A stretch of 14,639 nt of DNA from AC-50 sp035640455 (GTDB taxonomy: Bacteria; Actinomycetota; Thermoleophilia; Gaiellales; Gaiellaceae). This document shows positions 13,074 through 14,639 of the stretch, one piece after another (the first letter of the stretch is position 1; the number at the start of each line of letters is the position of its first letter). The position numbers were made by a program, and so were the translations under genes. The notes beneath the pieces were generated by a model. The model made no database searches, was not told where the DNA came from, and was given only the letters and a program-made list of their open reading frames with translations. The stretch spans positions 1 through 14,639 of the forward strand of contig DASQWB010000156.1 of NCBI GenBank assembly GCA_035640455.1, given 5' to 3'.

Positions 13074-14639
13074 TCAAGCCGCGCTACGTGCGCGCCCGTC
13101 GAGCACGCGCAGGTAGACGTCGACGACGCGTGGGTCGAACTGCGTGCCCGCCGCCTGCCGCAGGCGGCGCAAGGCCTCCCCGGTCGAGAGCCGCTTCCGG
13201 TACGGCCGGTCGGTCGTCATCGCGTGGAAGGCGTCGCACACGAGGATGATCCGCGACTCGAGCGGGATCTCCTCCCCACGCTTGCGGTCCGGATAGCCGG
13301 CACCGTCCCACCGCTCGTGGCAGTGGCGCACGATCGGCCGGACGTCCTGGAGCCACTCGATCGGGGCGATGATCCGCTCGCCGAGCTCAGGATGCGTCTC
13401 CATGATCTCCCGCTCCTCGGCGGTCAGGCGGCCCGGCTTCGCGAGGATGGTGGACGGGATCCCGATCTTGCCGATGTCGTGGAAGAGCGCGCCGAGCTCG
13501 AGCCGCTTCAGCGCCGGCGCGTCGAGGCCGAGCTCCGTTCCCACCTCGAGCGCCATGTCGCGGATCCAGCGCGCGTGCGACGAGGTGTACTCGTCGTTCG
13601 CCTCGAGGGCGTTCGCGAGCGCCTCGACGGTGGAGAAGAACGTTCCCTCGAGGCGCTCGAAGTTGCCCGCGTTCGTGATCGCGAGCTTCGCCTGGTAGGC
13701 GATCCCGGCGAGGAGCCGGAGCTCGCGCTCCGAGAAGACGCCGGCCGTCTCCGGAACCGCGACGACGATGCAGCCGAGGCGGCCGCCGTGCGCCGTGAAG
13801 GGCGCGACGACGTACTGGCCCTTCACGAGCGGCTTGCCGCCGCCGAAGCGCTCGAGCTCGGAGGAGTCGAACGCGAACGGCTCGGTGGGCGCGAGCCCGC
13901 GCTCGGCCACCTCGCGGGGGAAGCGCCAGGCCATCACCTGCGGGAGCTCCTCGTCGCTGTAGCCTGCCGCTGCGCGCGCCTGGAGCTCGCCGGTGGCCGA
14001 ATCCTGGAGCCAGACCGAGGTCCTCGACGTCCCCAGGATCGCCGCCGACAGCTCGACCACGCGGGTGAAGATCTCGTTGAGGCCCTGCGCCGTCGCCAGC
14101 TCGCGGCCGAATTCGAGCAGCGCCTTCGCGCTCTCGGCCTCGAGGCGCGCGGCCTCGTAGAGGCGCGCGTTCTCGAGCGCGACGGAGGCCTGGCCGGCGA
14201 GCACCTCGAGCAGCCGCACGTCGTCCTCGTCGAACTGGTTCACGCCGAGCTTCGAGATGCCGACGACGCCGATCACGCGCGAGCCGTAGCGGAGCGGGAC
14301 GTTGATCTGCGACTCCTCGATCACATGCGTGCCTGGCACGTGGCGGCCGTACTCGCAGTCGGCCGCGTCCGGGAGCAGCAGGGACTCGCCCGTCGCGGCG
14401 ACGCGGCCCGTGATGCCTTCGCCGACCTTGCACGCGAGCACATCCATCGCCGGCTCGGTCGCCGTGGTGAGGTCGCCGCGGAACGCGACCGGAACGAGGT
14501 CGTCGCCGTCGACGACGAAGACGCGGCAGTTGTGGTAGTCGATCAGCGAGCGCAGCTCGTTCGCGATCACCATCCCGATCTCGCGCACGTCGTTCAGGCG
14601 GTTGAGCTTGCCGCTCAGGCTCTGGAGCATCTTCAGGTG
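13074..14639 (-). CDS. GAF-GAF-HD-GYP cyclic di-GMP phosphodiesterase, N-terminus cut by the window edge
   Basis: At least 521 residues; the frame is open through the right edge, so ATG 14630 is only the first Met inside the window. Numbering from it: GAF1 at about 10-155 (CRVFVVDGDDLVPVAFRG; VGEGITGRVAATGESLLLPDA; INVPLRYGSRVIGVVGISK), a helical linker at about 150-185, GAF2 at about 185-325 (TSVWLQDSATGELQARAAAGY; FTAHGGRLGCIVVAV), and HD-GYP at about 330-510. The metal and catalytic residues are present: H352, H384-D385 in LFHDIGKIGIP with K388, H413 in ETHPELGERI, H436 and H438 in RHCHERWDGAGYPD, and the GYP loop. It hydrolyses c-di-GMP to pGpG or GMP, controlled by whatever the GAF domains sense. 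No TM segment is seen in the visible part. It is the visible first gene of the minus-strand cluster. Confidence 0.94.
   Translation of the reverse strand, partial: HLKMLQSLSGKLNRLNDVREIGMVIANELRSLIDYHNCRVFVVDGDDLVPVAFRGDLTTATEPAMDVLACKVGEGITGRVAATGESLLLPDAADCEYGRHVPGTHVIEESQINVPLRYGSRVIGVVGISKLGVNQFDEDDVRLLEVLAGQASVALENARLYEAARLEAESAKALLEFGRELATAQGLNEIFTRVVELSAAILGTSRTSVWLQDSATGELQARAAAGYSDEELPQVMAWRFPREVAERGLAPTEPFAFDSSELERFGGGKPLVKGQYVVAPFTAHGGRLGCIVVAVPETAGVFSERELRLLAGIAYQAKLAITNAGNFERLEGTFFSTVEALANALEANDEYTSSHARWIRDMALEVGTELGLDAPALKRLELGALFHDIGKIGIPSTILAKPGRLTAEEREIMETHPELGERIIAPIEWLQDVRPIVRHCHERWDGAGYPDRKRGEEIPLESRIILVCDAFHAMTTDRPYRKRLSTGEALRRLRQAAGTQFDPRVVDVYLRVLDGRARSAA

Noticed and set aside
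13052..13080. TTGACC resembling a -35 box before the aminopeptidase gene, with TACGGT downstream
   Set aside because: Spacing is only 9 bases and TTGACC contains the HD-GYP stop codon; readthrough from the upstream gene is simpler.

Overview
High-GC DNA (roughly 70-75% G+C, strong G/C preference at third codon positions, mostly GTG starts, almost no Shine-Dalgarno sequences) of a kind typical of Actinomycetota. The mix of families (GT39-like membrane glycosyltransferase, Aur1-type PAP2 protein, CFFDPxHGP-tail protein, CGNR/ABATE regulator, GAF-HD-GYP) most resembles class Thermoleophilia (Gaiellales/Solirubrobacterales). That placement is inference from gene content and codon use. No rRNA, tRNA, CRISPR, IS element or phage gene is visible.

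Layout. (1) 1-2172: a PAP2-superfamily membrane protein (minus strand, runs off the left edge) lies head-to-head with a polytopic GT39-like glycosyltransferase (plus strand). Their coding regions abut near 715 and neither has a conventional start codon at the junction. (2) 2169-4834, minus strand: a class B penicillin-binding protein (PBP2-like) followed by a HAD phosphatase in an apparent CTGA stop/start overlap; the HAD and the glycosyltransferase converge with interlocked stop codons. (3) 5047-5565, plus strand: a small soluble protein with the CFFDPxHGP domain that normally forms the tail of TPM-domain proteins. (4) 5593-10711, plus strand: a tight three-gene cassette of a CGNR zinc-finger regulator, a 1026-residue FtsX/MacB-like ABC permease and a fused double ABC ATPase. 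Both internal junctions are GTGA overlaps, and a 10-bp inverted repeat covers the promoter and start codon of the regulator. (5) 10712-10997: a gene-free spacer holding several strong hairpins, two of them near-copies with the same loop. (6) 10998-14639, minus strand: a GAF-GAF-HD-GYP c-di-GMP phosphodiesterase (runs off the right edge), an M29 aminopeptidase, a 42-residue lipoprotein and a frameshift-riddled alpha/beta-hydrolase pseudogene, all in the same direction.

How it may work together. Region 2 is peptidoglycan synthesis (transpeptidase) with a housekeeping phosphatase. Region 4 is the most system-like part: a putative autoregulated transcription factor translationally coupled to its own exporter or mechanotransmission ABC complex, whose two nucleotide-binding domains are fused through a linker resembling an AbrB/MazE swapped hairpin. 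Region 6 looks like a loose operon of unrelated housekeeping functions. Recurrent oddities are the absence of ATG/GTG/TTG at the expected starts of several genes, where CTG sits in the right place for three of them, and hairpins at almost every gene boundary.
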